Shown here piece after piece: positions 52,425 through 61,878 of a DNA stretch of 64,000 bases. Source of the stretch: an uncultured Polaribacter sp. (lineage in GTDB: Bacteria; Bacteroidota; Bacteroidia; Flavobacteriales; Flavobacteriaceae); the NCBI RefSeq assembly GCF_947501385.1, contig NZ_CANMVP010000002.1:62001-126000 (forward strand), in the 5' to 3' direction. The stretch's first letter is position 1. Each line of letters starts with the position of its first letter. The position numbers and the translations under genes are program-made. The notes below the pieces were generated by a model that saw nothing but the letters and a program-made list of their open reading frames with translations, ran no database searches and had not been told where the DNA came from.

Positions 52425-54248
52425 ATGTCATTATTTTTAGAATTAGGCCTAAAAGAGCCTATAAACAAAGCATTAACAGATTTAGGATATGAAAAACCTA
52501 CTGTTATTCAAGAAAAAGCAATTCCTCAAATTATCTCTTCAACAGACGATTTAAAAGCATTTGCACAAACAGGTACAGGAAAAACAGCAGCCTTTAGTTT
52601 ACCCATATTACAACTTTTAGATTCTAACAGTGGTAATGTTCAAGCAATTATTTTATCACCAACAAGAGAACTTGCAGTTCAAATTGGTAATAATATTAAA
52701 GACTTTTGTAAATATTTACCTAGCGTAAAAGTAACTACCGTGTATGGTGGTTCTAGTATGGAAGATCAAATAAGATCTTTAAAAAGAGGATCTCAGATTG
52801 TTGTTGGAACTCCAGGTAGAACTGTAGATTTAATTAAAAGAAGAGCTTTAAAATTAGGAAACGTTCAATGGTTGGTCTTAGACGAAGCTGATGAAATGTT
52901 AAACATGGGTTTTAAAGACGAATTAGATAAAGTTTTAGAAGCAACACCAGATACAAAACAAACATTATTATTTTCTGCAACATTTCCAAGAGAAGTTGAA
53001 TCGATTGCAAAAAATTATATGACCAACCCAGTAGAAATTACTTCTGGTCAGAAAAATCAAGGTTCAGACAATGTAAATCATGAGTATTATGCAGTTACAG
53101 AAAGAACACGTTACCCAGCTTTAAAAAGAATTGCAGATTTAAATCCTAATATTTATGCAATCATTTTTTGTAGAACTCGAAGAGAAACTCAAGAAGTGGC
53201 AGACAATTTAATAAAAGATGGGTATAGTGCAGATGCTTTGCATGGAGATTTATCTCAAGGGCAAAGAGATTCTGTAATGGGTAAATTCAGAAAAAAAACA
53301 ATTCAGATATTAGTGGCTACAGATGTTGCAGCGCGTGGTTTGGATGTTACAGAATTAACACATGTTATAAACCATAAGTTACCAGACCAAATAGAAAATT
53401 ATACACATAGAAGTGGTAGAACAGGTAGAGCAGGAAATAAAGGAATTTCTATTGTTTTAGTGAATGGAAAAGAAAAAGGGAAATTACGTCCTATAGAAAA
53501 AATAATTCAGAAAAAGTTTGTAGAAGCTAAAGTTCCTTCTGGAAAAGATATTTGTCAAAATCAATTGATGAATTTAATTGACAAGGTTCAAGACATTGAA
53601 GTAAACGAAACTCAAATAAATGAGTTTTTACCAAATATTTACGAGAAGCTAGAAGGTTTAGATAGAGAACAATTAATTCAAAAATTTGTTTCTTTAGAGT
53701 TTAATACCATGTTAGCCTATTATGAAAATGCGAAAGACTTAAATGATTTATCTTCTAGAGACAATTCTAGAGCTAGAACAGTAGATGAAAATATGACTCG
53801 TTTTTTCATCAATATTGGTAGAAAAGATAATTTGAATCCTGGTAAGCTGATTGGTTTGATAAACGAACAAAATATTGGAGATAAAGTTGAAATTGGCTCT
53901 ATCGACATTTTAGATACGTTCTCTTTCTTTGAAATTGATAAAAATTTCGAAGACAAAACATTAGAAGCATTTTCTTCAAATCAACCAGATTTTGATGGAA
54001 GATCTGTAAATGTAGAAATTACTAAAAAAGAACGTTCTGGTGGCGGAAGAAGAGGCGGTAAAAAACCTTTTGGTAAAAAAGATGGTGGTTTTGGAAGACG
54101 TAGAAGTTCTGAAGGAAGTTCTTCATCTTCAAGAAGAAGCAGTGATTCTGGAAATAGCAGAGGAAGATCTTCTGATAGACCAGATAGAAGCTCTGGCGGA
54201 GAAAGAAGATCTTCTGGCGGATTTGGAAGAAAACGTAGAGAAAGTTAG
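52425..54248 (+). CDS. DEAD-box RNA helicase (DeaD/CsdA-like)
   Basis: A 607-residue ATP-dependent RNA helicase. Motifs in order: Q motif (GYEKPTVIQEKAIP), AQTGTGKT (Walker A), PTRELAVQ (Ia), GTPGRTVDL (Ib), DEAD (LDEADEMLNMGF), SATFP (III), FCRTRRE (IV), VATDVAARGLDV (V) and YTHRSGRTGRAG (VI). A DbpA-type RNA-binding domain follows (DKVEIGSIDILDTFSFFEI). The last 75 residues are a Gly/Arg/Ser-rich tail. Such proteins help ribosome assembly and cold adaptation. ATG 52425 is chosen since upstream in-frame starts lie over the promoter or read as spacer; MAFCES at 52392 cannot be excluded. Confidence 0.93.
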   Translation: MSLFLELGLKEPINKALTDLGYEKPTVIQEKAIPQIISSTDDLKAFAQTGTGKTAAFSLPILQLLDSNSGNVQAIILSPTRELAVQIGNNIKDFCKYLPSVKVTTVYGGSSMEDQIRSLKRGSQIVVGTPGRTVDLIKRRALKLGNVQWLVLDEADEMLNMGFKDELDKVLEATPDTKQTLLFSATFPREVESIAKNYMTNPVEITSGQKNQGSDNVNHEYYAVTERTRYPALKRIADLNPNIYAIIFCRTRRETQEVADNLIKDGYSADALHGDLSQGQRDSVMGKFRKKTIQILVATDVAARGLDVTELTHVINHKLPDQIENYTHRSGRTGRAGNKGISIVLVNGKEKGKLRPIEKIIQKKFVEAKVPSGKDICQNQLMNLIDKVQDIEVNETQINEFLPNIYEKLEGLDREQLIQKFVSLEFNTMLAYYENAKDLNDLSSRDNSRARTVDENMTRFFINIGRKDNLNPGKLIGLINEQNIGDKVEIGSIDILDTFSFFEIDKNFEDKTLEAFSSNQPDFDGRSVNVEITKKERSGGGRRGGKKPFGKKDGGFGRRRSSEGSSSSSRRSSDSGNSRGRSSDRPDRSSGGERRSSGGFGRKRRES

Positions 54249-54270
54249 AAACCTAACCTATTAAAAATAC

Positions 54271-54307
54271 AACCTCATAAGCTATACTAGTTTATGAGGT
54301 TTTTTTA
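54271..54307 (+). terminator. Terminator of the DEAD-box helicase gene
   Basis: AACCTCATAA pairs with TTATGAGGTT across an 11-nt loop and is followed by a T run. Confidence 0.85.
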
Positions 54308-54487
54308 TATTGGAAAATTTATGTTTTATAAAAATAAACCAAATATTTGCTTTTAAGCACAATTCATTCCGAATTAGGTACGACGGGAAATCTTATTAGC
54401 GTAAGATTTCTCGTCACTCGTTCCTCGCTCTGTCGAAATGACAATATGCTTTTGAAACCTTATAGAAACTAAAGTAGCTGCAATAAA

Positions 54488-55102
54488 TTACATCAAAATA
54501 AAAATGGCAATTAAAACAAACACAAGAACTTGCGCCCATTTTAAGTAAAATCCAATATTTTTATTTGTTTTTATCGTCTCAGAAATTGCGCCAGCAAGCA
54601 CTGCCAGGGTAGAAAAAATAATTAATGAAACGAACATAAAAATAAAACCAAGTACATAAAACTGAAGTATTGTATTCAATGTATCGCTAAATAGAAATCC
54701 TGGAAAAAATGCTAAAAAGAAAATAGAAACTTTAGGGTTTAAAACATTCATTATAAAACCTTGTTTAAATAATTGTTTGGTTGTTTTCTTTTCCACATTT
54801 TCTTCCGATAAGGCAATGGTAGCATCTGATTTATAAACTTTATAAGCCAAATACAAAAGATAAATGGCTCCAAATATTTTGATTCCAATAAATAAATTTT
54901 CAGATTCTTTGATAATAGCAGAAACACCAAAAGCGAGCAACGTTGTATGAACTAAACAACCAGAAATTAGACCAAAAACAGTTGCAATTCCGTATTTTTT
55001 ACCATTCACAATACTTTGGGTTAATACAAAAATATTATCTGGTCCTGGGGAAATTGCTAGTATGGAAGTTGCCAATACAAAAGATAAAAGTGTTTCTAAC
55101 AT
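54488..55102 (-). CDS. LysE-family amino-acid exporter
   Basis: A 204-residue membrane protein of the LysE/RhtB family. The N-terminal signature SILAISPGPDNIFVLTQSIVNGKKYGIATVFGLISGCLVHT (about residues 14-54) is characteristic, with SPGPD at the start of the second segment. Six hydrophobic segments are visible. The middle motif GFIMNVLNPKVSIFFLAFFPGF completes the family pattern. Members export amino acids such as lysine, homoserine or threonine; the substrate cannot be named. It is a single gene. Confidence 0.92.
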   Translation of the reverse strand: MLETLLSFVLATSILAISPGPDNIFVLTQSIVNGKKYGIATVFGLISGCLVHTTLLAFGVSAIIKESENLFIGIKIFGAIYLLYLAYKVYKSDATIALSEENVEKKTTKQLFKQGFIMNVLNPKVSIFFLAFFPGFLFSDTLNTILQFYVLGFIFMFVSLIIFSTLAVLAGAISETIKTNKNIGFYLKWAQVLVFVLIAIFILM

Positions 55103-55435
55103 TAAAGTAAAAATACACTTTTTTGTTGTTCCTTCTAAAATAACATCCTTTAGATATTTATTAATTTGTTGAACTAGATAATTAACTATTTACTAAAAAT
55201 TTAGAGAAAATACAACTTCTTTCTGTTTCATAAATTAACAAAAAAGATAAACAAAAACAACAAACTTATCTGCTAAATTCCTTACTTTTGCTTTGTTTTA
55301 ATAAACTGAAAAAAAATATTTTTTAGTTAATTAAACACTTCTTATAAGTATCCAATTTTTATTTTATGATGCATATTTGAAAACTAAATGTACATGATCA
55401 TAAAAAGAATAGATAAACATATTTTACAAGTATAG
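55103..55435. other. A/T-rich intergenic region between the LysE gene and crtZ
   Basis: No gene, RNA or repeat is recognised in these 333 bp. A TAnnTTTG box, TACTTTTG (55283-55290, + strand), could start a transcript reading into crtZ with a leader of about 140 nt, but no -33 TTG is at the right distance. Confidence 0.4.
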
Positions 55436-55894
55436 ATGGATTTTTTAATTGTTTTTATTACTTTTTGGGGAATGGAATTCATGGCTTGGTTTACACATAA
55501 GTTTGTAATGCACGGCTTTCTATGGAATTTACACCTAGACCACCACGTTCCCAATAGAAAGAGTTTTTTTGAAAAAAATGATGTTTTTTTCTTAATCTAT
55601 GCAATTCCATCTTGGCTTTGCATTATGTTGGGCTCTATGTTTGCGATATGGACAGTAATGTATATTGGTTTCGGCATATTGGTTTATGGTATTGCCTATT
55701 TCTTAGTCCATGAAGTATTTATTCACCAAAGGTTTCAATGGTTTAGAAATAGTAAAAATGTGTATTTAAAAGCGATTCGAAGAGCACATAAGATACACCA
55801 TAAACATATTGGAAAAGAACAAGGAGAATGTTTTGGAATGTTGATAGTTCCTTGGAAATATTTAAAACAAGAACTAGAAAGAGTAAAAGTTTAG
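55436..55894 (+). CDS. crtZ: Beta-carotene hydroxylase CrtZ
   Basis: A 152-residue di-iron membrane hydroxylase of the fatty-acid-hydroxylase superfamily. The four histidine clusters are intact: HKFVMH (residues 21-26), HLDHH (33-37), HEVFIH (92-97) and HKIHH (118-122). Four membrane segments flank them. CrtZ adds 3-hydroxyl groups to beta-ionone rings. It is the first of three carotenoid genes on this strand (crtZ, crtD, cruF), and with them would hydroxylate the single ring of a monocyclic carotenoid. It starts at the first ATG after a long leader. Confidence 0.93.
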   Translation: MDFLIVFITFWGMEFMAWFTHKFVMHGFLWNLHLDHHVPNRKSFFEKNDVFFLIYAIPSWLCIMLGSMFAIWTVMYIGFGILVYGIAYFLVHEVFIHQRFQWFRNSKNVYLKAIRRAHKIHHKHIGKEQGECFGMLIVPWKYLKQELERVKV

Positions 55895-55985
55895 TATTTG
55901 ATATTAAATAAAGTACTTAATGAGCCAATATGATTTGTGCAAAATAACAAATTTAAACCTTACAAATTTTTAATATAAATTCGCT

Positions 55986-57446
55986 GTGAAAAAAGCTGTT
56001 ATTGTTGGTTCCGGAATTGCTGGTATTGCTTCAGCAATTAGATTACGTAATAAAGGATATGCAGTTAAAGTTCTCGAAAAAAACTCCTATCCTGGAGGAA
56101 AACTTACCCAACTTAGTGGCAATGGGTTCCGTTTTGATGCAGGACCTTCGCTTTTTACCATGCCTAATTTAGTGACTGAACTTTTTAAAATTTCTGGTAA
56201 AAACCCTTTTGATTACTTCAACTTTGAAAAACTTGATATTTTATGTAACTATTTTTATGAAGATGGAACGAAGATATCAGCGAATTCAGATATCAATATT
56301 TTTGCAAATCAAATTGCCCAAAAAACAACCGATTCTGCTAAAAGTGTAAAAAATCATCTAAAAAAAAGCAAATTTATTTATGGTGCCACAGAAAAACAAT
56401 TTCTAAACAAATCACTTCATAAAATAAGTTCGTTTCTCTCTTTTTCTACATTGATTTCTACCTTAAAACTTCCTTTTTTAACTATTTTTAGTTCGATGAA
56501 TCAAGTGAATGAAAGAGCGTTTAAAGATCCAAAAACAATTCAATTGTTTAATAGATACGCTACTTATAATGGCTCTAATCCTTACAAAGCACCAGGTATT
56601 TTAAATATAATTCCTCATTTAGAGTTTGGTCTAGGTGCTTATTTACCAAAGGGTGGTATGCACGAAATTACAAATAGTTTGGTAAAATTGGCCAAAGAAA
56701 TTGGAGTTGAGTTTTACTTCAATGAAGAAGTAACCACTATTCGTATAGAAAACAATTTAGCAAAAAGCGTAAGCACAAAATCAGCAAATTACCCAGCTGA
56801 TATTGTTATCTGTAACGCAGACATACATACCGTGTATGAAAAATTGATACCCTCAGAAAAAAAACTAAAAAAGGTTGATAGACAAGAGAGATCGAGCTCT
56901 GCACTTATTTTTTATTGGGGAATTGGTAAAGAATTTCCAGCATTAGATGTTCATAACATTATGTTTACCGAAGATTATAAAACAGAATTCAATCATCTAT
57001 TTGATAGTAAAACCATTTACGAAGATCCAACTGTTTACATCAATATTACCAGCAAAAAAATTAAAGCAGACGCACCCAAAGGAAAAGAAAATTGGTTTGT
57101 AATGATCAATGTACCTTCTGTTTACAATCAAGATTGGGACAAAATAATTTTGGAAGCTAGACAAAATATCTTATCAAAAATTTCAAGAAATCTAGGGGAA
57201 AATATAGAAAACCTTATAGAGTTTGAAGAACTATTAACACCCCAACTAATACAAGATAAAACAAATTCTTTTAAAGGTTCATTATACGGAACATCGAGTA
57301 ATAACAGGTTCTCGGCATTTTTTAGGCATAAGAATTTCTCTTCTAAATACAAGAATCTCTATTTCTGCGGTGGAAGTGTACATCCAGGTGGTGGAATTCC
57401 TTTGGCACTATATTCAGCAAAAATTATTGACAAACTAATTAAATGA
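55986..57446 (+). CDS. crtD: CrtI/CrtD-type carotenoid desaturase, probably CrtD (1'-hydroxy-carotenoid 3',4'-desaturase)
   Basis: A 486-residue FAD-dependent desaturase. The N-terminus is the dinucleotide-binding motif VIVGSGIAGIASAIRLRNKGYAVKVLE, followed by GGKLTQLSGNGFRFDAGPSLFTMP. The C-terminal signature NLYFCGGSVHPGGGIPLALYSAKI is that of phytoene desaturase relatives. I call it CrtD rather than CrtI because of overall resemblance to the desaturase of flavobacterial myxol/saproxanthin producers and the overlap with cruF, whose product is the CrtD substrate. CrtI remains possible. The start codon is GTG. The stop overlaps the cruF start by 4 bp. Confidence 0.82.
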   Translation: MKKAVIVGSGIAGIASAIRLRNKGYAVKVLEKNSYPGGKLTQLSGNGFRFDAGPSLFTMPNLVTELFKISGKNPFDYFNFEKLDILCNYFYEDGTKISANSDINIFANQIAQKTTDSAKSVKNHLKKSKFIYGATEKQFLNKSLHKISSFLSFSTLISTLKLPFLTIFSSMNQVNERAFKDPKTIQLFNRYATYNGSNPYKAPGILNIIPHLEFGLGAYLPKGGMHEITNSLVKLAKEIGVEFYFNEEVTTIRIENNLAKSVSTKSANYPADIVICNADIHTVYEKLIPSEKKLKKVDRQERSSSALIFYWGIGKEFPALDVHNIMFTEDYKTEFNHLFDSKTIYEDPTVYINITSKKIKADAPKGKENWFVMINVPSVYNQDWDKIILEARQNILSKISRNLGENIENLIEFEELLTPQLIQDKTNSFKGSLYGTSSNNRFSAFFRHKNFSSKYKNLYFCGGSVHPGGGIPLALYSAKIIDKLIK

Positions 57447-58081
57447 TAAAAAACAACTCTGTAGAAAATCGGTGGATATTACTTTTACTTTTATTCTATT
57501 TCTTTGGGTTTCTCGGAATAGCAATACCCGAATACCGAGATTTCTTTTTACCACTTACTCCACTTAATTTATTACTTACTTTTGTTGTGTTTTATAAAGT
57601 TAATAAAGACTTTAGCCAACGGTTCGTAATTCTTTCTTTGCTTGTTTTTCTTATTGGGTTTTCTGTAGAAAGTATTGGAGTGGCCACAGGTGTTCTATTC
57701 GGAAGTTATTCTTATGGAAATTCGTTCGGATTTAAACTTTTTGAAACACCCGTAATGATTGGTGTAAATTGGTTGTTTTTAGCATTTAGTACTTACGGAA
57801 TCGTGCAATTCTTTACAAAAAAAGCACTTTGGCTTATTTTTATTCCTCCTTTATTAATGACAACATTAGACTTTTTGGTAGAACCTGTTGCTATGAAATT
57901 AAGCTTTTGGTCTTGGGAAAACGATATCATTCCAATGCAAAATTATGCCATGTGGTTTATAACTAGCATTGCTATTCATGGATTAATTTATCTTTTGCGT
58001 CCAAAAATAAATGCTAAAATTAGTTTCATAATTATTGGAGTTCAAGTACTCTTTTTTGGATTCTTAAATATTTTCCTATAA
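57443..58081 (+). CDS. cruF: CruF-like carotenoid 1',2'-hydratase (membrane protein)
   Basis: A 212-residue membrane protein of the PF04240 carotenoid-biosynthesis family, with six or seven hydrophobic segments. Family landmarks are GIAIPEYRDFFLPLTPLNLLLTF, a GFSVESIGVATGVLFGSYSYGNSFG stretch and TTLDFLVEPVAMKLSFWSWEN, whose acidic residues are proposed catalytic sites. CruF adds water to the psi end of gamma-carotene to give a 1'-hydroxy carotenoid. It overlaps the desaturase gene by 4 bp, so the two act in one transcript and most likely in consecutive steps. Confidence 0.85.
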   Translation: MIKNNSVENRWILLLLLFYFFGFLGIAIPEYRDFFLPLTPLNLLLTFVVFYKVNKDFSQRFVILSLLVFLIGFSVESIGVATGVLFGSYSYGNSFGFKLFETPVMIGVNWLFLAFSTYGIVQFFTKKALWLIFIPPLLMTTLDFLVEPVAMKLSFWSWENDIIPMQNYAMWFITSIAIHGLIYLLRPKINAKISFIIIGVQVLFFGFLNIFL

Positions 58082-58171
58082 AATATTTAAATGTCAGGAA
58101 TTTTTAATTTTATGATCCAATTATTATTGCTAGATTCTTACTTTTATAGGAATAACAAATCGAAGTTTGTA

Positions 58172-59230
58172 TTAATTTGTAAAATTCGTATCTAAAAAAG
58201 CCTTGTTAATTTTTTTAATCAAACTAGGGCCTTCATAAATAAAACCCGTATAAATCTGTACCAAATCTGCACCAGCTTTTATTTTCTCTAACGCGTCTTC
58301 TGCAGAATGAATACCTCCTACTCCAATTATTGGAAAAGACTTATTAGATTTTTCTGCTAAATATTGAATCACTTTTGTGCTTTGATTTTTTATAGGCTGT
58401 CCACTAACACCACCGTTTCCGATTTCTTCTAAACGCTCTTTAGAAACTTTTAAATGATCTCTATTGGTTGATGTATTTGATGCAATAACACCATCTATTT
58501 TTGTTTCTGCAACCAATGCTATAATTTCATCTAATTGTTGATTGTTTAAATCTGGAGCAATTTTTAACAAGATAGGTCTCGACTTCGATAGACCAGAATT
58601 AGAAAGTGCTGCATTTAATTTTTGACAAGCAGTGATTAGTTCAATCAAATATTCCTTATCATTCAATTTTGTATGACTCCCCACATTTGGGCAGCTAACA
58701 TTTAGTACAAAATAATCTACAAAAGGATGTAATTCTTTAAAAACAGCTAGGTAATCTTGTGTATAGTTCTCTGGACTCGTATCGGTATTTTTACCAATAT
58801 TACCTCCAATAATTACCCTTTGTTTGTTTTTCTTTAAATTTTTTATGGCTTCGGCTATTCCATCATTATTAAAACCCATTCTATTGATAATTCCCTGATC
58901 GTCTTTTAAACGAAACAATCTTTTCTTAGGATTTCCTATCTGACCTTTTGGAGTTACCGTACCAATTTCTATAAAACCAAAACCGAAGTTTGCCAATTCA
59001 TTATACAAAACTGCGTTTTTGTCAAAACCAGCTGCTAAACCAACAGGGTTTTTAAAAGTTAAACCAAACAAGGTTCGTTCTAATTTCTTGTCATTTACTT
59101 GATATAAGCTTCTAAAAATAGAAGAAACAAAAGGAATTTTACATAAAGTTCTAATTAACGAAAATGTAAAATAATGAACCTTTTCTGGATCGAATTGGAA
59201 AAATATGGGTCTGATAATCTTTTTATACAT
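58172..59230 (-). CDS. pyrD: Dihydroorotate dehydrogenase (quinone), class 2
   Basis: A 352-residue FMN enzyme of pyrimidine synthesis that passes electrons to menaquinone at the membrane. Class 2 is shown by the N-terminal amphipathic helices ([28 protein letters not shown]) and motifs [51 protein letters not shown] (with the Ser active base) and [21 protein letters not shown] 59230 is preferred; a longer start at 59242 (MTKL) uses an ATG made by the TTCCTGC repeat next to it. The gene is downstream of pheT with this repeat between. Confidence 0.95.
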   Translation of the reverse strand: MYKKIIRPIFFQFDPEKVHYFTFSLIRTLCKIPFVSSIFRSLYQVNDKKLERTLFGLTFKNPVGLAAGFDKNAVLYNELANFGFGFIEIGTVTPKGQIGNPKKRLFRLKDDQGIINRMGFNNDGIAEAIKNLKKNKQRVIIGGNIGKNTDTSPENYTQDYLAVFKELHPFVDYFVLNVSCPNVGSHTKLNDKEYLIELITACQKLNAALSNSGLSKSRPILLKIAPDLNNQQLDEIIALVAETKIDGVIASNTSTNRDHLKVSKERLEEIGNGGVSGQPIKNQSTKVIQYLAEKSNKSFPIIGVGGIHSAEDALEKIKAGADLVQIYTGFIYEGPSLIKKINKAFLDTNFTN

Positions 59231-59237
59231 AAGTTTT

Positions 59238-59313
59238 GTCATTCCTGCGTAGGCAGGAATCTATTTTATATGTTACTTTCAATTCAAAGATTCCTGCTTT
59301 CGCAGGAATGACA
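59238..59313. repeat. Dispersed TTCCTGC hairpin repeat, copy 2
   Basis: TCATTCCTGCGTAGGCAGGA (hairpin 1), ATCTATTTTA, an A/T-rich middle, then ATTCCTGCTTTCGCAGGAAT (hairpin 2) and GACAG. Its edge overlaps the ATG at 59242 that extends the pyrD frame. Compare copy 1 at 32901-32984. Confidence 0.8.
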
Positions 59314-59354
59314 GCAAGTGCCAAAAAAGCCCAAAATAAATGAAGCTTTTATAA

Positions 59355-61781
59355 TTATCTCAAAACAGCCTCTAAATTCTTTTCGAATGTTTGCTGTAAT
59401 TTTTGCATTATTTTATCAATTTGTTTGTCTGTCAACGTTTTTGTTTCGTCTTGAATTAAAAAGCTAACGGCATACGATTTTTTACCTTCAGGTAATTTAT
59501 CTCCTTCATAAACATCAAACAAATCTACTTCTTTTAATAAACTTTTTTCAGATTGAAAAGCCAAGTTGTAAATTTCTTTAAATTCAATTTTTGAATCTAA
59601 TAACAAAGCTAAATCACGCTTTACAGCAGGAAATTTAGGCAAATCTTTTACTTTACTATTTTTATTACCTACTAATTTTAAAATTGTATCCCAATTAAAA
59701 TCTGCAAATAAAACTTCTTGCTTAATACTAAATTCCTTTAAAAGTGATTTTTTTACAACTCCGAATTCTACCAACTTCATTTTCCCTAAACTTAATGAAA
59801 CTCCTTCAGAAAAAACATCTTGTTTTGTTGGTGAAGTTTTTAGATTGTCGATTCCTAACCTACTTAAAACACTGGTTATAATCCCTTTTAAATAGAAAAA
59901 ATCAGAAGTTTTATTTTCTAATGTCCAACTATCATTAGTTCTATTTCCTGTGACAAATAATGTAAGATGTTTGTCTTCTTGGTATTTTTCATTGTATTTA
60001 TGATAGGTTTTACCAAACTCGTAAAACTTTAAAGAATTATTTCTTCTATTGATATTGTAAGAAACAGATTCTAAACCACTAAACAACAAAGATTGGCGCA
60101 TCACTTTTAAATCGTTGCTTAACGGATTTAACATCACCACATTCGCTTCTTCATTGATGTTTTCAGACAAGGTACTGTAGGAGGGTTTTGTTAATGAATT
60201 TGCCATGGTTTCATTAAAACCTAAAGAAGACAACTGATTTGCAACAACATTTTCAATCTTCGTTTCTTTATTAGAGTCGAAAGAAATAGACGTGTTTAAT
60301 TTGTGCGAAAATTCAATATTATTATACCCGTAAACTCTTAAAATCTCTTCTATAATGTCTGCTTCGCGTTGCACATCTGTTCTGTAAGAGGGTATTGTTA
60401 AACCTAAACCTCCTTCAGTTTCACTATTAATTTTAATTTCTAAAGAAGCCAATATATTTTTAATGGTTTCTTTCGGAATTTCCTGTCCTATTAATCGATA
60501 GGCATTTTCATAAGATAAGAAAACCTGATAATCTTCAATTTTTTCTGGATAAAAATCAGAAATGTCAGATCCCATTTTTCCACCAGCATATTCTTCAATT
60601 AACAAAGCAGCACGTTTTAACGCATACTCTGTGATATTGATATCAATTCCTCGTTCAAAACGAAAAGATGCATCTGTATTTAAAGCATGTCTTTTCGCTG
60701 TTTTTCGAATAGAAACGGGATTAAAATAGGCACTTTCTAAAAAAATTGATGTGGTATTTTCTGTAACTCCAGATTTAATTCCCCCAAAAACACCTGCAAT
60801 ACAAAGCGGATTCGAATCTGCATCACAAATCATAATATCTTCGGATGATAATTTTCTTTCAACTGTATCTAAAGTGGTAAACTTGGTACCTTCTTTTAAA
60901 GTCTTTACTAAAATTTTATTTCCTTTCACTTTCTGGGCATCGAAAGCATGTAAAGGTTGCCCTAGTTCGTGCAAAACATAATTTGTAATATCTACAATAT
61001 TATTTTTTGGCGTTACACCAATAGACTTTAATCTATTTTGAATCCATTCAGGAGAATCTTTTACTTCAACATCTGTAATGGTAATTCCACAATATCTTGG
61101 CGCTTGCTCTTTATTTGCAACTTCTACATCGAAACGTAAAGTTCTTTCATCTACATGAAAATCGCTCACAGAGGGTGATATCAATTCTAAATTAATGTCT
61201 TGTTGCATTAAACCAGCTTTTAAATCTCTGGCAACACCAAAATGGCTCATGGCGTCAGACCTGTTTGGTGTCAAACCAATTTCAAAAACTTGATCTTTTT
61301 CTATCTTAAAAACGTCAGCAGCAGCAATGCCCACTTTTAATTTTTTATCAAGAATTAGTATTCCATCATGACTAGAGCCCAAACCTAATTCGTCTTCGGC
61401 GCAAATCATTCCATGACTTTCTTCTCCTCTAATTTTACCTTTTTTAATTTTAAAACCTTCTCCTTTATCATCATATAAAGTGGTGCCAATTGTTGCCACA
61501 GGTACTTTCTGCCCAGCAGCTACATTTGGTGCACCGCAAACAATTTGCACGGGCACTCCAGTTCCCAAATCTACCGTTGTAATTTTTAAGCGGTCTGCAT
61601 TTGGATGTTGTACGCAAGTTAAAACTTCACCAACAACAATGCCTTCTAAACTTCCTTTTATAGATTCTTTGGTTTCGATTCCTTCGACCTCTAAACCTAA
61701 ATCGGTTAATAACTCACCTGTTTTTACAACATCCCAATCTGTTTGTAAAAACTGCTTTAACCAATTGTATGAAATTTTCAT
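59355..61781 (-). CDS. pheT: Phenylalanine-tRNA ligase beta subunit
   Basis: An 808-residue PheRS beta chain, which recognises tRNA-Phe and edits Tyr-tRNA-Phe. The N-terminus MKISYNWLKQFLQ is followed by the EMAP-like tRNA-binding domain (about 40-150, VGEVLTCVQHPNADRLKITTVDLG, QIVCGAPNVAAGQKVPVATIG). The B3/B4 editing module contains HELGQPLHAFDAQKV and TDASFRFERGID. The B5 and catalytic-like core follow (SYRTDVQREADIIEEILRVYGYNNI), and the ferredoxin-like anticodon-binding domain ends the protein (LPKFPAVKRDLALLLD). A -7 box TAAATTTG (61814-61807, - strand) lies 26 bp upstream. pheS is not adjacent. Confidence 0.96.
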   Translation of the reverse strand: MKISYNWLKQFLQTDWDVVKTGELLTDLGLEVEGIETKESIKGSLEGIVVGEVLTCVQHPNADRLKITTVDLGTGVPVQIVCGAPNVAAGQKVPVATIGTTLYDDKGEGFKIKKGKIRGEESHGMICAEDELGLGSSHDGILILDKKLKVGIAAADVFKIEKDQVFEIGLTPNRSDAMSHFGVARDLKAGLMQQDINLELISPSVSDFHVDERTLRFDVEVANKEQAPRYCGITITDVEVKDSPEWIQNRLKSIGVTPKNNIVDITNYVLHELGQPLHAFDAQKVKGNKILVKTLKEGTKFTTLDTVERKLSSEDIMICDADSNPLCIAGVFGGIKSGVTENTTSIFLESAYFNPVSIRKTAKRHALNTDASFRFERGIDINITEYALKRAALLIEEYAGGKMGSDISDFYPEKIEDYQVFLSYENAYRLIGQEIPKETIKNILASLEIKINSETEGGLGLTIPSYRTDVQREADIIEEILRVYGYNNIEFSHKLNTSISFDSNKETKIENVVANQLSSLGFNETMANSLTKPSYSTLSENINEEANVVMLNPLSNDLKVMRQSLLFSGLESVSYNINRRNNSLKFYEFGKTYHKYNEKYQEDKHLTLFVTGNRTNDSWTLENKTSDFFYLKGIITSVLSRLGIDNLKTSPTKQDVFSEGVSLSLGKMKLVEFGVVKKSLLKEFSIKQEVLFADFNWDTILKLVGNKNSKVKDLPKFPAVKRDLALLLDSKIEFKEIYNLAFQSEKSLLKEVDLFDVYEGDKLPEGKKSYAVSFLIQDETKTLTDKQIDKIMQKLQQTFEKNLEAVLR

Positions 61782-61878
61782 ATTTTTTTTTTGATATTTT
61801 CAAGGGCAAATTTACTGATTTTTATCGTTTTTCAGATCATTTTCTTACTTAAAAGGAGTATTATTCACAATAATTTAA

